Assembly: GCF_002573715.1 (NCBI RefSeq)
Contig: NZ_PDHM01000021.1
Span: 310,001 to 374,000, forward strand
Origin: Paenibacillus sp. EZ-K15
Lineage (GTDB): Bacteria > Bacillota > Bacilli > Paenibacillales > Paenibacillaceae
Length of the DNA: 64,000 bases
Direction of reading: 5' to 3'
This document shows, one piece after another, positions 18,164 to 26,278 of the stretch. The notes beneath the pieces are model-generated. The model saw only the letters and a program-made list of their open reading frames with translations. It made no database searches and was not told where the DNA came from. Within the stretch, counting starts at the first letter, position 1, and each line of letters opens with the position of its first letter. Made by a program: the position numbers and the translations under genes.

Positions 18164-18307
18164 TATCAATGACCTCCTAGGGTAAAATAGCGTTATTATT
18201 TGAACATTTTGTGTCCATGTCCTTGTGTTCATTGTAACGCTAGGTTATATTTAAGTAAATTTAAACCTAATTAATATTACTTAACTTTAAATTAAGGATG
18301 GGGCCAT
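18164..18307. promoter_or_regulatory. Divergent SDR/lysR intergenic region
   Basis: This AT-rich region carries AGGTT...AACCT inverted arms around 18242-18270, spaced as in LysR-type T-N11-A sites, and several TTAA repeats. It is a plausible site for the LysR regulator to control both genes. Confidence 0.4.
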
Positions 18308-19207
18308 ATGAATCTTGAACAACTGGAGTATATCGTGGAGACGGCCAAGGCAGGATCGTTAACCAAAGCAGCCCAGAATTGCAATGTTACCCTTTCTGCC
18401 GTCAGCCAAGCGGTGTCCAGCCTAGAAGCCGAGTTCGGTTTCTCCTTATTTACCCGATCACGGCTTGGTGCCGTACCCACAGCCGAGGGCCAGCGAATCC
18501 TCCAGAAAGCCTATGCCATTTTGGAACAATTTCAGGAGCTGAAATCGGAGGCCGAAGGATATTCCAACCTGCTGAGCGGATCTTTGCGGATTGCTACCGT
18601 GCCGGTACCCTTAACACTTTCCATCGATGCCATTATCCAGTTCAAAAAGGACTTTCCCCAGATTAAACTGGAAATTACGGAAAAAGCAACTCTTGATATT
18701 ATTGAGGATATCAAGCAAAATCATGCGGATATCGGTTTGATTTTTGTCGATGATTCCATCATTCATCAACACCGCGGCCTCCACTTCGGCAAGCTGCTGG
18801 AGAGCAAATTCGTGGTGGGGGTCAGCCGTCAATCTCCACTCGCCATGCGGCAATCGATCACGCCGGAAGAACTGCGTAAATACCCCTTGGTTCTCTACAA
18901 GGATGACAATCTGTTCAAGCTGATGGATGTATTCGAGGAGCAATACGGGGAAATGGATCTGCTCTTCTCAACCAACCAGACAAGGGTCCTACAGAAGGTC
19001 GTCGAAGAGAATGTTGCGGTCACGGTGGGGGTCGATTTGTCCTTCTCCAGCTTCACGCCCATCCCTTCGGGAGACATCGTAACGCTGGAGCTGGAGATGC
19101 CCCCCGGCCATGCTGCTTCCTCATTCGGTTGGGTACAGCCCGGAACTCACTATCTGTCGAAGCCGGCATCGATCTTTTTGGACAAGCTGAAGCATCAGAT
19201 TGGATGA
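18308..19207 (+). CDS. LysR family transcriptional regulator
   Basis: A 299-residue LysR-type regulator. The winged HTH is at residues 1-62 (MNLEQLEYIVETAKAGSLTK, then NVTLSAVSQAVSSLE), followed by the linker helix and a periplasmic-binding-like effector domain from about residue 90 (GSLRIATVPVP). Length is typical. Its divergent neighbour is an SDR dehydrogenase, which it probably controls. Inducer unknown. Confidence 0.88.
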   Translation: MNLEQLEYIVETAKAGSLTKAAQNCNVTLSAVSQAVSSLEAEFGFSLFTRSRLGAVPTAEGQRILQKAYAILEQFQELKSEAEGYSNLLSGSLRIATVPVPLTLSIDAIIQFKKDFPQIKLEITEKATLDIIEDIKQNHADIGLIFVDDSIIHQHRGLHFGKLLESKFVVGVSRQSPLAMRQSITPEELRKYPLVLYKDDNLFKLMDVFEEQYGEMDLLFSTNQTRVLQKVVEENVAVTVGVDLSFSSFTPIPSGDIVTLELEMPPGHAASSFGWVQPGTHYLSKPASIFLDKLKHQIG

Positions 19208-19230
19208 ACGGAGCCTCTGCTCCCAAATAT

Positions 19231-19295
19231 AAAAGCCAACCGACAAGTAGGGTCGTGACCGTTATCCAGCCCCCTGCTCTCCGGTTGGCTTTTTT
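19231..19295 (+). terminator. Terminator of lysR
   Basis: AAAAGCCAACCG and CGGTTGGCTTTT make a 12-bp stem with a long loop, followed by T residues. It can also serve the convergent exonuclease gene. Confidence 0.7.
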
Positions 19296-19305
19296 AAAAT
19301 CTGTA

Positions 19306-20070
19306 TTAACGTAATGACTCGCTAAACGTCAAACTCACCGGGCAATGATCGCTTCCCATCACATGGCAGTCGATCTCGGCATCCTTCAGCTTCTCGGTTA
19401 AACGGGCAGACGTCAGAAAATAGTCGATGCGCCAGCCGATATTCCGCTCCCTTACCTTGGCCATATACGACCACCAGCTGTATACATCCGTGCGATCCGG
19501 GTAGAAATATCGAAAGGAATCGATAAAGCCAGCTGCCAACAGATCGGTCATTTTGCCCCGCTCTTCCAGCGTGAAGCCGGAATTGCCATGATTGGACTTG
19601 GCATTTTTCAGATCGATTTCCTGATGCGCCACATTCAAGTCACCGCATACGATCACGGGTTTGCGTTCGTCAAGCTGAAGCAAGTAAGAACGGAACCGTT
19701 CCTCCCACTCCAGCCGGTAATCCAGCCTGCTCAGGTCACGCTTCGCATTCGGCGTATATACGTTCACAAGATAGAAGTCCTCTAACTCCAGCGTGATCAC
19801 TCTGCCCTCGGGCTCGCTGTCCTCCTCCAGACCATAGCGAACGGACAATGGTGCGATTCTCGTAAATACCGCCGTTCCCGAGTATCCCTTCTTCTCCGCA
19901 TAATTCCAATATTGTTGATACTCCGCTCCCAATTCAAGCTCAATTTGCCCGGCTTGCAGCTTCGTCTCCTGCACGCAAAATATATCGGCATCCGCCTGTT
20001 GAAAATAATCCATAAAGCCCTTCGTTACACAGGCCCGCAATCCGTTGACGTTCCATGACACTAGCTTCAT
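19306..20070 (-). CDS. exoA: Exodeoxyribonuclease III / AP endonuclease
   Basis: A 254-residue endonuclease/exonuclease/phosphatase-fold enzyme of the ExoIII family, acting in base excision repair by cutting 5' of abasic sites. Catalytic elements are visible: WNVNGLR at the N-terminus, the Glu in QETKLQ, YTPNAKR, the Asp-Asn pair in CGDLNVAH, and the C-terminal GSDHCPVSL with the catalytic His. Length matches Bacillus ExoA (252). GGAGG lies 8 bases before the ATG. It is monocistronic. Confidence 0.95.
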   Translation of the reverse strand: MKLVSWNVNGLRACVTKGFMDYFQQADADIFCVQETKLQAGQIELELGAEYQQYWNYAEKKGYSGTAVFTRIAPLSVRYGLEEDSEPEGRVITLELEDFYLVNVYTPNAKRDLSRLDYRLEWEERFRSYLLQLDERKPVIVCGDLNVAHQEIDLKNAKSNHGNSGFTLEERGKMTDLLAAGFIDSFRYFYPDRTDVYSWWSYMAKVRERNIGWRIDYFLTSARLTEKLKDAEIDCHVMGSDHCPVSLTFSESLR

Positions 20071-20359
20071 TTACGCAACCTCCGTGGTATCCATATCGTT
20101 TTAGCGTGTTGAATCTATGAATCTTCTAAATTCTATTATGGTATCACGTCACGGCCGGAACGAACAAGCAGCTTCGCGCGCTTTCACCATAACTTCATCA
20201 ACAACTCATGACTGAAGGCACAAGTGTCCGCAAAGCATGAAGTGAAGTTGTGGTACGTGCATAATCCCGCGCCAAATCAGGAACAACATAAACGTTCGCG
20301 AAGTTCGATCATTCGTACGCCCGCAATCGATGAGAACCCCACAAAAGGAGGAATACAGC

Positions 20360-20503
20360 ATGGCAGGCAGAAACAACAAACCTAAGAACGACGGGCCATC
20401 CAGCAGTCCTGAGCGATTGGACCAATACGGAGATAAGCTTGCTTCCGAGAACGAAGAAGAGTTTACTTCGGCCGCCGAGGAGAACTGCCGGGATCAAGAA
20501 TAG
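20360..20503 (+). CDS. Small hydrophilic protein, 47 aa
   Basis: A short ORF starting MAGRNNKPKNDGPSSSPERL and ending in an acidic tail with one Cys (AAEENCRDQE). It has a strong AAGGAGG 8 bases before the ATG and a terminator 39 bases after the stop, so it is probably a real gene. The composition (Asn, Lys, Glu, Ser rich, no hydrophobic core) recalls minor spore or disordered proteins of Bacillales, but I do not recognise the family. Confidence 0.65.
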   Translation: MAGRNNKPKNDGPSSSPERLDQYGDKLASENEEEFTSAAEENCRDQE

Positions 20504-20541
20504 CAGGTTACCGCCGATGCGCATTCCATAAACAATCAAAC

Positions 20542-20589
20542 AGCAAAAACACCCATCCTTGCTTGGCAATGTAACGGGTGTTTTTTGCT
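20542..20589. terminator. Intrinsic terminator
   Basis: AGCAAAAACACCC and GGGTGTTTTTTGCT form a 13-bp stem between the small-protein gene and the convergent VOC gene. Confidence 0.75.
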
Positions 20590-20661
20590 ATTGCTATATC
20601 CTGCTCTTTTTATAAGAGTGACACCATCTTGTCTATTCCAATACCGCTGTACTTGGTTTCG

Positions 20662-21036
20662 CTACGACGTCACGCCATACCGGTTGCCGTCCGGATCCGT
20701 CAGTGAGAAGCCTTGAAATCCATCAAAGTCCTCAATATCGCCCACATCTGCTCCCTTGGCTTTCAACTGCCGATGCATCCCGCCAACATCCGTGGTGTGG
20801 ATATTGAAGTACTGTCCTACACCATAATCATTTTTAGGAAAAACCGGCTGCTTCACCTCATAGGACCGCACTAGACAAAAGCTCACTTTCTCATCGTTCA
20901 TTCTCATGACGATTGCATCGGGTTCATCCTTGTGAATGATCTCGAGGCCCAGCATCTCGGTATACCATGCCGTTGAACGCTTCAAATCACTCACCGGAAC
21001 AAAAATTCCCACGCCGTACAATGGGGGTCTGGTCAA
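20662..21036 (-). CDS. VOC family protein (glyoxalase/dioxygenase-like)
   Basis: A 124-residue vicinal-oxygen-chelate domain protein. It begins YGVGIFVPVSDLKRSTAWYT and ends FSLTDPDGNRYGV, the usual first and last strands. Substrate is not deducible. The start is TTG at 21036, with GGAGG 7 bases upstream. Its final DPDGN codons share a 15-base identical stretch with the chimeric gene just upstream. Confidence 0.8.
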   Translation of the reverse strand: MTRPPLYGVGIFVPVSDLKRSTAWYTEMLGLEIIHKDEPDAIVMRMNDEKVSFCLVRSYEVKQPVFPKNDYGVGQYFNIHTTDVGGMHRQLKAKGADVGDIEDFDGFQGFSLTDPDGNRYGVTS

Positions 21037-21132
21037 TCTCCATCCTCCTCCCTATATTGAGTTTGGTTGTGTTCCAATACAAAAGAAACGATATTTCGTG
21101 CAAAAACCAAACAAAGCTCTGAAAAAATGTCC

Positions 21133-21414
21133 TCACTCTGTAATCAGCCACACATTGCCGTCCGGATCCTCTATATAAGAAACACTCAGATTGGACTTAT
21201 CCCTCTTCACTCGATCTTTCCAAGCGTTACTCGCTATACGATATAAATAGGCATTGGATAATGGCCTTTCTGGCTCTGTTTCAACCGCCCGCATTACTTT
21301 GATCATCGTTTCCTGCAAGAGATCCTCCGCTTCCCAAAGGTCCCTGGTCACATGCAGGCAATATCTGTGCAGCCTGGTCTGCAGACCGGGCAAATCCAGC
21401 GTATATTCTGGCAT
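21133..21414 (-). pseudogene. Chimeric remnant: sigma-70 region 2 joined to a VOC C-terminus
   Basis: A 93-residue ORF with intact reading frame. Residues about 1-75 are the N-terminal half of an ECF-type sigma factor: region 2 with RYCLHVTRDLWEAEDLLQET and LYRIASNAWKDRVKR. The last 16 residues (VSYIEDPDGNVWLITE) are the end of a VOC/glyoxalase domain. Sigma region 4 and the VOC N-terminus are both missing. This looks like a deletion that joined a sigma-factor gene to a downstream VOC gene. GAGGTGG lies 9 bases before ATG 21414. A working sigma factor is unlikely because region 4 is missing. Confidence 0.7.
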
Positions 21415-21527
21415 AGCAGTCAACCACCTCGCTAATTAGTTCTCGGGGGCGCTGATGTTTTCCTGCTCAAATTTCATGTGCAATACCCTGAATCCGCAAA
21501 GCGCAGGTTAAAGTATCCAAACAAAAT

Positions 21528-21561
21528 AGCCGCCTCCCCGATCAACACCGGGAAGACGGCT
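21528..21561 (-). terminator. Terminator of the siderophore-binding protein gene
   Basis: AGCCG(T/C)CT-CCCGG pairs with CCGGG-AG-CGGCT; on the minus strand it is followed by ATTTTGTTT. Confidence 0.65.
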
Positions 21562-21582
21562 GCACATTCAATCTGATATCGT

Positions 21583-22599
21583 TTATTCCACCAAACTCTC
21601 CAGCACGTTATCAATGATCTGGCTGTTAGCAATCGTGCCGGTATACAACCAGCTCGTATCTTTTCCATATTCATAGATGTTGCCGTTCTTAACAGCCGGA
21701 ATATTCGCCCAGAGCGGATCCTGAAGCACTTCGGCCCCTTCGCCGTCACTATTAATAAAGAACAGATGATCCGCGTCCAGTTCCGCCAATTTCTCCAGGG
21801 AAATGGATGACCAGTTGCCCGTAGCCGATGCCGAGATTTCCTTCACCACATTCGGAACCGTAAGACCCAAGTCACCGTACATGACGGCTCCGCTGGACAA
21901 CGTCTCGCTAACGACGAACAATTTACCGCCGACAAGCCAAATCGCTGCAGCAGATTCACCGCCGATCGATTGCTGGATTTTCTCCTTGGCATCCTTTGCC
22001 TTCTGCTCGTATTTATCGAGAGCCGCTTGCGCTTCCTCCTCCATGCCAAAGATTTCTCCCACTTTCTTCAGCTCTTCGCGCCAATCGTTATTGACCTCAT
22101 TGCCGATGACGTAGGTTGGAGCAATCTTCTCGTATTGGCTGTACTTGTTGCCTTCTACCATGGAAGCCGAGTCCATGATCAATAGATCCGGCTGGAAGCT
22201 CGCTACCGCTTCAAAGGGAAGATCATGCTCAATCGTAGGCACATCCTTCAATGAGTCCTGTAGATAATCCTGGACGCTTCCGCCTTTGACCGACCACTGC
22301 GCGATCGGAATAATGCCCAACGCCACCAGGTTATCCTCCAAGTAAGAAGCAATCACCCGTTTCGGCTCAGCCGGAATTTTCACCTCATGGCCCATGGCGT
22401 CTGTCAGTGTCCGTTCTGTCTTGGCTTCTGCGCTTCCTTCGGCCGGCTTGGCTTGGTTGCCGCCGTTCTGCTCGCTTGGTGCTTGCGCCTCCGTTGGCTC
22501 GTTCCCGGCTGCGTCCTTGCTATTTCCACAAGCTGCAAGCAGCGTGAAAGCTGCCAATAGTCCTGCGATTATCCATATTTTTTTCTTGAACCGACTCAT
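21583..22599 (-). CDS. Iron-siderophore ABC transporter substrate-binding lipoprotein
   Basis: A 338-residue FeuA/FhuD-type binding protein. A lipoprotein signal ends at LLAACGNS (Cys24), followed by a Glu/Ala/Gln linker, then the type III binding-protein fold (RTLTDAMGHEVKIPAEPKRV, residues about 63-82, and the TGNWSSISLEKLAELDADHL helix). It is divergent from two FecCD permease genes, with a Fur-box-like sequence between. It would capture ferric siderophore at the outer face of the membrane. The exact siderophore is unknown. Confidence 0.9.
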   Translation of the reverse strand: MSRFKKKIWIIAGLLAAFTLLAACGNSKDAAGNEPTEAQAPSEQNGGNQAKPAEGSAEAKTERTLTDAMGHEVKIPAEPKRVIASYLEDNLVALGIIPIAQWSVKGGSVQDYLQDSLKDVPTIEHDLPFEAVASFQPDLLIMDSASMVEGNKYSQYEKIAPTYVIGNEVNNDWREELKKVGEIFGMEEEAQAALDKYEQKAKDAKEKIQQSIGGESAAAIWLVGGKLFVVSETLSSGAVMYGDLGLTVPNVVKEISASATGNWSSISLEKLAELDADHLFFINSDGEGAEVLQDPLWANIPAVKNGNIYEYGKDTSWLYTGTIANSQIIDNVLESLVE

Positions 22600-22679
22600 T
22601 GTTATAGGTCCCCTTTATGTATATTTTTTCTGCATAGATCACTAGCAATCTTGTGATGAAGTGATATAATAATAACCAT

Positions 22680-22698
22680 GATAATGAAATTCATTCTC
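22680..22698. promoter_or_regulatory. Fur box
   Basis: GATAATGAAATTCATTCTC matches the classical 19-base Fur consensus at 16 positions. It lies in the 150-base divergent region between the binding protein and the permeases, so iron repression of both units is likely. Confidence 0.8.
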
Positions 22699-22750
22699 AA
22701 TTACAATACGTTATTTTAATTTTTTTATCAACATAAAGGTTTAGGTGACT

Positions 22751-23791
22751 ATGCAAGCAAATCAGCCTATTAACAAAACAACTGCAAAATCAATCTACCG
22801 CCCCAAGACAGCTGCGGCCGTCATTCTGTTGGGGCTTAGCCTCCTCGCTGCCTCTATGGCATCCTCGATTATCTATGGTGCGTCGAACATCCAATTGTCC
22901 ACCATATGGGAGGCGTTTGTCCACTTCGATCCCCATTCCACCTCGCACCAGATTATCCAGAGACTGCGCATGCCGAGGGCCTTGGCAGCTGCGCTGATCG
23001 GCGGTTCCTTGGCCGTTTCCGGAGCCATCATGCAGGGCATGACAAGGAACGCGCTCGCTTCCCCTTCCATTATGGGAGTCACCGCAGGTGCCACTTTCAT
23101 GATGTCGATTGGGTTTGCCTTGATGGAGTCGCCGTCCATCACCGTGCTCATGCTGCTATCTTTTTCCGGTGCGGGCCTTGGGGCTGGGCTGGTGCTTCTC
23201 ATCGGCTCGTTATCCAAGCGGGGCCTGACGCCTGTTAAGCTGGCGCTGGCCGGATCAGCCGTAACCGCGCTCCTGAGCTCGATTTCCTCAGCCATTGCCA
23301 TCCGCTTTAATGTTGCCAAGGATATCAGCTTCTGGTATGCCGGAGGTGTATCGGGCGTGCAATGGGTGAACGTGCAGCTCCTGATCCCTGTCGCCATCAT
23401 TGGTTTGCTGATTGCATTGGCACTCAGCAGATCCATTACCGTCATGAGCCTAGGTGAGGAGGTCGCTACCGGGCTTGGCCAAAAAACAGGAACCGTGAAG
23501 TTCCTGGGCACGCTTGTTGTGCTGCTCCTCACGGGCGCATCGGTAGCTGTGGGCGGAACGATCGGATTCGTGGGGCTTGTCATCCCGCATATCGTTCGCT
23601 TCATCGTAGGTCCCGACTATCGACTGATCATCCCTTGCTCCGCTGTCATGGGAGCACTTCTGCTGGTGTTTGCCGATGTGGGGGCGCGGATGATCAACCC
23701 TCCGTTCGAGACGCCTGTCGGTGCGATTACGGCGATGATCGGTGTTCCCTTCTTCCTCTATCTTGCACGTCGGGAAGGGAGGGGACTGTAA
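22751..23791 (+). CDS. Iron-siderophore ABC transporter permease (FecCD family)
   Basis: A 346-residue permease with about ten transmembrane segments. Family motifs are present: RMPRALAAALIGGSLAVSGA, then GVTAGA, and the C-terminal GTIGFVGLVIPHIVRF followed by DVGARM. It pairs with the next gene as a heterodimeric channel. ATG 22751 is preferred; a GTG two codons upstream is possible and AGGTG is the only weak ribosome site. The gap to the second permease is 2 bases. Confidence 0.92.
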   Translation: MQANQPINKTTAKSIYRPKTAAAVILLGLSLLAASMASSIIYGASNIQLSTIWEAFVHFDPHSTSHQIIQRLRMPRALAAALIGGSLAVSGAIMQGMTRNALASPSIMGVTAGATFMMSIGFALMESPSITVLMLLSFSGAGLGAGLVLLIGSLSKRGLTPVKLALAGSAVTALLSSISSAIAIRFNVAKDISFWYAGGVSGVQWVNVQLLIPVAIIGLLIALALSRSITVMSLGEEVATGLGQKTGTVKFLGTLVVLLLTGASVAVGGTIGFVGLVIPHIVRFIVGPDYRLIIPCSAVMGALLLVFADVGARMINPPFETPVGAITAMIGVPFFLYLARREGRGL

Positions 23792-23793
23792 CG

Positions 23794-24798
23794 ATGAATA
23801 CAACGAGAAAAATCATGTCCGTGTCGATGATCCTGCTGCTGGCCATATTTGCCGTGTTTCTGGTCAGCCTGAATATGGGAACGATGAAAATCCCGCTGGC
23901 TGAGGTCATCAAAGCATTCAACGGGACAGGATCCGAGCAAAATTATACCGTTCTGATGCACTTTCGTTTACCCCGCATGGTCATTGCCATCCTGATCGGT
24001 GCAGGCATCGCCGTCTCCGGCGCTATTCTGCAGAGTGTTTCACGGAACGCTCTGGCAGACCCGGGCATTCTAGGCATTAACTCCGGAGCAGGACTGGCTG
24101 TCGTGCTGTATATCTTTTATTTTCAAGGCAGCTCGTTCAGTTCCGGCATATGGTCCGTCTATATCATGCCTTTTGCCGCGCTATTGGGTGCATTTCTTGC
24201 CGCCTTTCTCATTTATTCGCTAGCCTGGAAGCAAGGCGTGACGCCGATCCGGCTGGTTCTTGTGGGGATTGGCATCAACGCGGCATTCGGGGCGCTTATT
24301 ATCGTGTTTCAGCTCATGATGGACCCCAACAATTTCATGCAGGCCACCATCTGGCTGTCCGGAAGCATATGGGGAGCAAGCTGGGAATATGTCGTTGCAA
24401 TCCTTCCGTGGATCCTTCTGCTGATTCCCTGGGCGGTATATAAATCGCAACATTTGAATGTGCTCAACCTGGGGGACCACACGGCAGCGGGACTTGGGGT
24501 CACGGTAGAACGCGAGCGAAGAACGCTGCTGTTCATCTCCGTTGCCCTGGCCGGCGCCTGCGTGGCCGTTGGCGGCGGCATCGCGTTCCTGGGACTGGTT
24601 GCACCGCATCTGGCGCGTAAGCTGGTGGGCCCCCGTCATCAGGGCATGCTGCCTGTCTCTGCGCTTCTTGGCTCTCTGGTGCTGCTTGTGGCCGACATGA
24701 TCGGCAAGAACCTGATGGCCCCTTCCGAGATCCCGGTTGGATTGGTCGTCTCCTGCCTAGGAGCGCCCTACTTTATATATTTGCTGATCAAGGATTAA
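23794..24798 (+). CDS. Iron-siderophore ABC transporter permease (FecCD family)
   Basis: The second permease of the pair, 334 residues. Motifs are RLPRMVIAILIGAGIAVSGA, DPGILGINSGAG, and GGGIAFLGLVAPHLARK. An in-frame extension upstream to 23635 overlaps the first permease and is rejected; GGGAGGGG precedes ATG 23794. No ATPase gene follows: a strong terminator comes directly after. A shared ATPase encoded elsewhere is therefore expected, as known for FeuABC with YusV in Bacillus subtilis. Confidence 0.92.
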   Translation: MNTTRKIMSVSMILLLAIFAVFLVSLNMGTMKIPLAEVIKAFNGTGSEQNYTVLMHFRLPRMVIAILIGAGIAVSGAILQSVSRNALADPGILGINSGAGLAVVLYIFYFQGSSFSSGIWSVYIMPFAALLGAFLAAFLIYSLAWKQGVTPIRLVLVGIGINAAFGALIIVFQLMMDPNNFMQATIWLSGSIWGASWEYVVAILPWILLLIPWAVYKSQHLNVLNLGDHTAAGLGVTVERERRTLLFISVALAGACVAVGGGIAFLGLVAPHLARKLVGPRHQGMLPVSALLGSLVLLVADMIGKNLMAPSEIPVGLVVSCLGAPYFIYLLIKD

Positions 24799-24820
24799 GT
24801 TGAACGAGTATAACAAAAAG

Positions 24821-24857
24821 ACGGCGATTACCTCCCGGTACAGGAGGTAATCGCCGT
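24821..24857. terminator. Strong bidirectional terminator
   Basis: ACGGCGATTACCTCC and GGAGGTAATCGCCGT form a perfect 15-bp stem with a 7-base loop, flanked by A5 and TTCTTTT. It separates the permeases from the convergent dehydrogenase. Confidence 0.85.
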
Positions 24858-24902
24858 TCTTTTGTGTCATGCGCTAAAACTTGTACAACTGCGGCGCGGC
24901 GT

Positions 24903-25952
24903 TTAGTGAGCGCTCACCAGAATCTTCACCTGGTTCTTCTCTTTGAGCAAGGCCTCAAAGCCCCGGTCAATAATCTCATCCAGTTTGATCCGCTGGGTTA
25001 CCAGTTTATCCGCAGGGAAGAATCCTTTTTCCATCAGGCTAATGACAGCCGGGAATACGTCGCGATAACCGATGATTCCAGTAATATTGCGCTCCTTCAT
25101 TACGATGTCATTCGGCACGATGGGCGCGGAGGTTTCGAAGATGCTGACAATCATAATCTGTCCGCCGATCTTCGTAGAGTTGATGGCTTGATTCAGTACA
25201 GGTGGAACACCCGTTACTTCGAATGCCACATCTACCCCGGTGCCGGTGCGACGATGAAGTTCTTCTACGACATCGTAAGCCTTGGGATCAATGACGATAG
25301 CCCCCAATTCTTCGGCCTTTTGTTTACGCTCAGCAGACAGTTCTACTGCGTAAATCTCGGATGCCCCTGCTGCCTTCAATGCTTCGATAACGAGCAGACC
25401 AATCGGTCCCGCACCGAATACAACTGCCCGATCCCCTGCTTTCAGCTGGCTTTGGCGTACGGCATACAAGGCGACTGCCGAAGGCTCTACCAAAGCCCCT
25501 TGTTCATAGGAGACGCTGTCCGGAATTTTATGAACCATATGCTCATCCGCGGCTACATATTCGGAGAATCCGCCGCCACCGCCGGCAAGGCCGAGAAAGC
25601 CCATTTTGTCGCACAGATTGTATTTGCCTTGTCTGCAAGCTTCGCATTTTCCGCATGCAAATACTGGCTCAACAACCACGCGGTCACCAGCCTTGAATTT
25701 CGTAACGCCTTCGCCAACCTCTACCACCTGGCCGGAAAATTCATGGCCCATTACAACCGGAGCCTGTTCTCCAGTAAGGGGGTGAGGCGTATTCTCAGGT
25801 ATAAATATAGGCCCAGCTACGTATTCGTGGAGATCACTACCACAAATCCCGCACCATTCAACCTTGATTTTCACTTTTCCACTCGTTGCTTGCGGCTCCG
25901 AAATTGTCTCCAGACGCAGATCCTTTACTCCATGCCAGCGCAATGCTTGCAT
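24903..25952 (-). CDS. bdhA: Zinc-dependent 2,3-butanediol/alcohol dehydrogenase
   Basis: A 349-residue MDR-superfamily dehydrogenase that most resembles (R,R)-butanediol dehydrogenase, interconverting acetoin and 2,3-butanediol with NAD(H). Catalytic zinc ligands are seen in CGICGSDLHEY and GHEFSG, structural zinc cysteines in CGKCEACRQGKYNLC, and the Rossmann motif in VVFGAGPIGLLV. AAGGAG lies 9 bases before ATG 25952; the longer start at 26024 has no ribosome site. A GGAAACGTTTCC operator lies 44 bases upstream, and the same operator precedes the divergent LacI gene. Sorbitol-type specificity is an alternative. Confidence 0.87.
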   Translation of the reverse strand: MQALRWHGVKDLRLETISEPQATSGKVKIKVEWCGICGSDLHEYVAGPIFIPENTPHPLTGEQAPVVMGHEFSGQVVEVGEGVTKFKAGDRVVVEPVFACGKCEACRQGKYNLCDKMGFLGLAGGGGGFSEYVAADEHMVHKIPDSVSYEQGALVEPSAVALYAVRQSQLKAGDRAVVFGAGPIGLLVIEALKAAGASEIYAVELSAERKQKAEELGAIVIDPKAYDVVEELHRRTGTGVDVAFEVTGVPPVLNQAINSTKIGGQIMIVSIFETSAPIVPNDIVMKERNITGIIGYRDVFPAVISLMEKGFFPADKLVTQRIKLDEIIDRGFEALLKEKNQVKILVSAH

Positions 25953-25995
25953 TGTCTTCATCTCCTTATGGGTTCGAAAAAATAAAAACAAAACA

Positions 25996-26007
25996 GGAAA
26001 CGTTTCC
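25996..26007. promoter_or_regulatory. LacI-family operator upstream of bdhA
   Basis: GGAAACGTTTCC is a perfect 12-bp palindrome with the central CG typical of LacI/CcpA-class sites. The wider 15-base CAGGAAACGTTTCCG is identical at the second copy before the lacI-type gene. Confidence 0.7.
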
Positions 26008-26242
26008 GAAATCAAATATGTCACATTTTCGACAATATGTCAAACAACATTGCCTAAAATGTATGAAAAGTCATGGACAACCTGAGATCAATGATCCCCC
26101 TCTTTTCCAGTGATCTTCAGCAATGTATACAGCACGCTTCCTGCACTTCTTTTCTTCGCCGAGGTGTTCCATGATTTAAAGGTATTCTTAATGGTATAAT
26201 ATAGGTATTGCTCCATTAAGATCTCAAATCAGAACAAGAACA

Positions 26243-26254
26243 GGAAACGTTTCC
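26243..26254. promoter_or_regulatory. LacI-family operator upstream of the regulator gene
   Basis: A second GGAAACGTTTCC, 25 bases before the regulator ATG, in a position suited to autorepression. Confidence 0.7.
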
Positions 26255-26278
26255 GTTATATAGAGAGGACTTTTGAAT

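Noticed and set aside
20100..20340. Possible small gene or RNA between exoA and the 47-residue ORF
   Set aside because: An ORF starting near 20116 has no Shine-Dalgarno and an uninformative sequence; imperfect ACTTCA/TGAAGT inverted arms are too weak to call an RNA. I see nothing else in this 289-base stretch.
21061..21112. GTTTGGTT/AACCAAAC inverted repeat after the sigma/VOC remnant
   Set aside because: An 8-bp stem with a loop of over 30 bases is not convincing as a terminator or operator.
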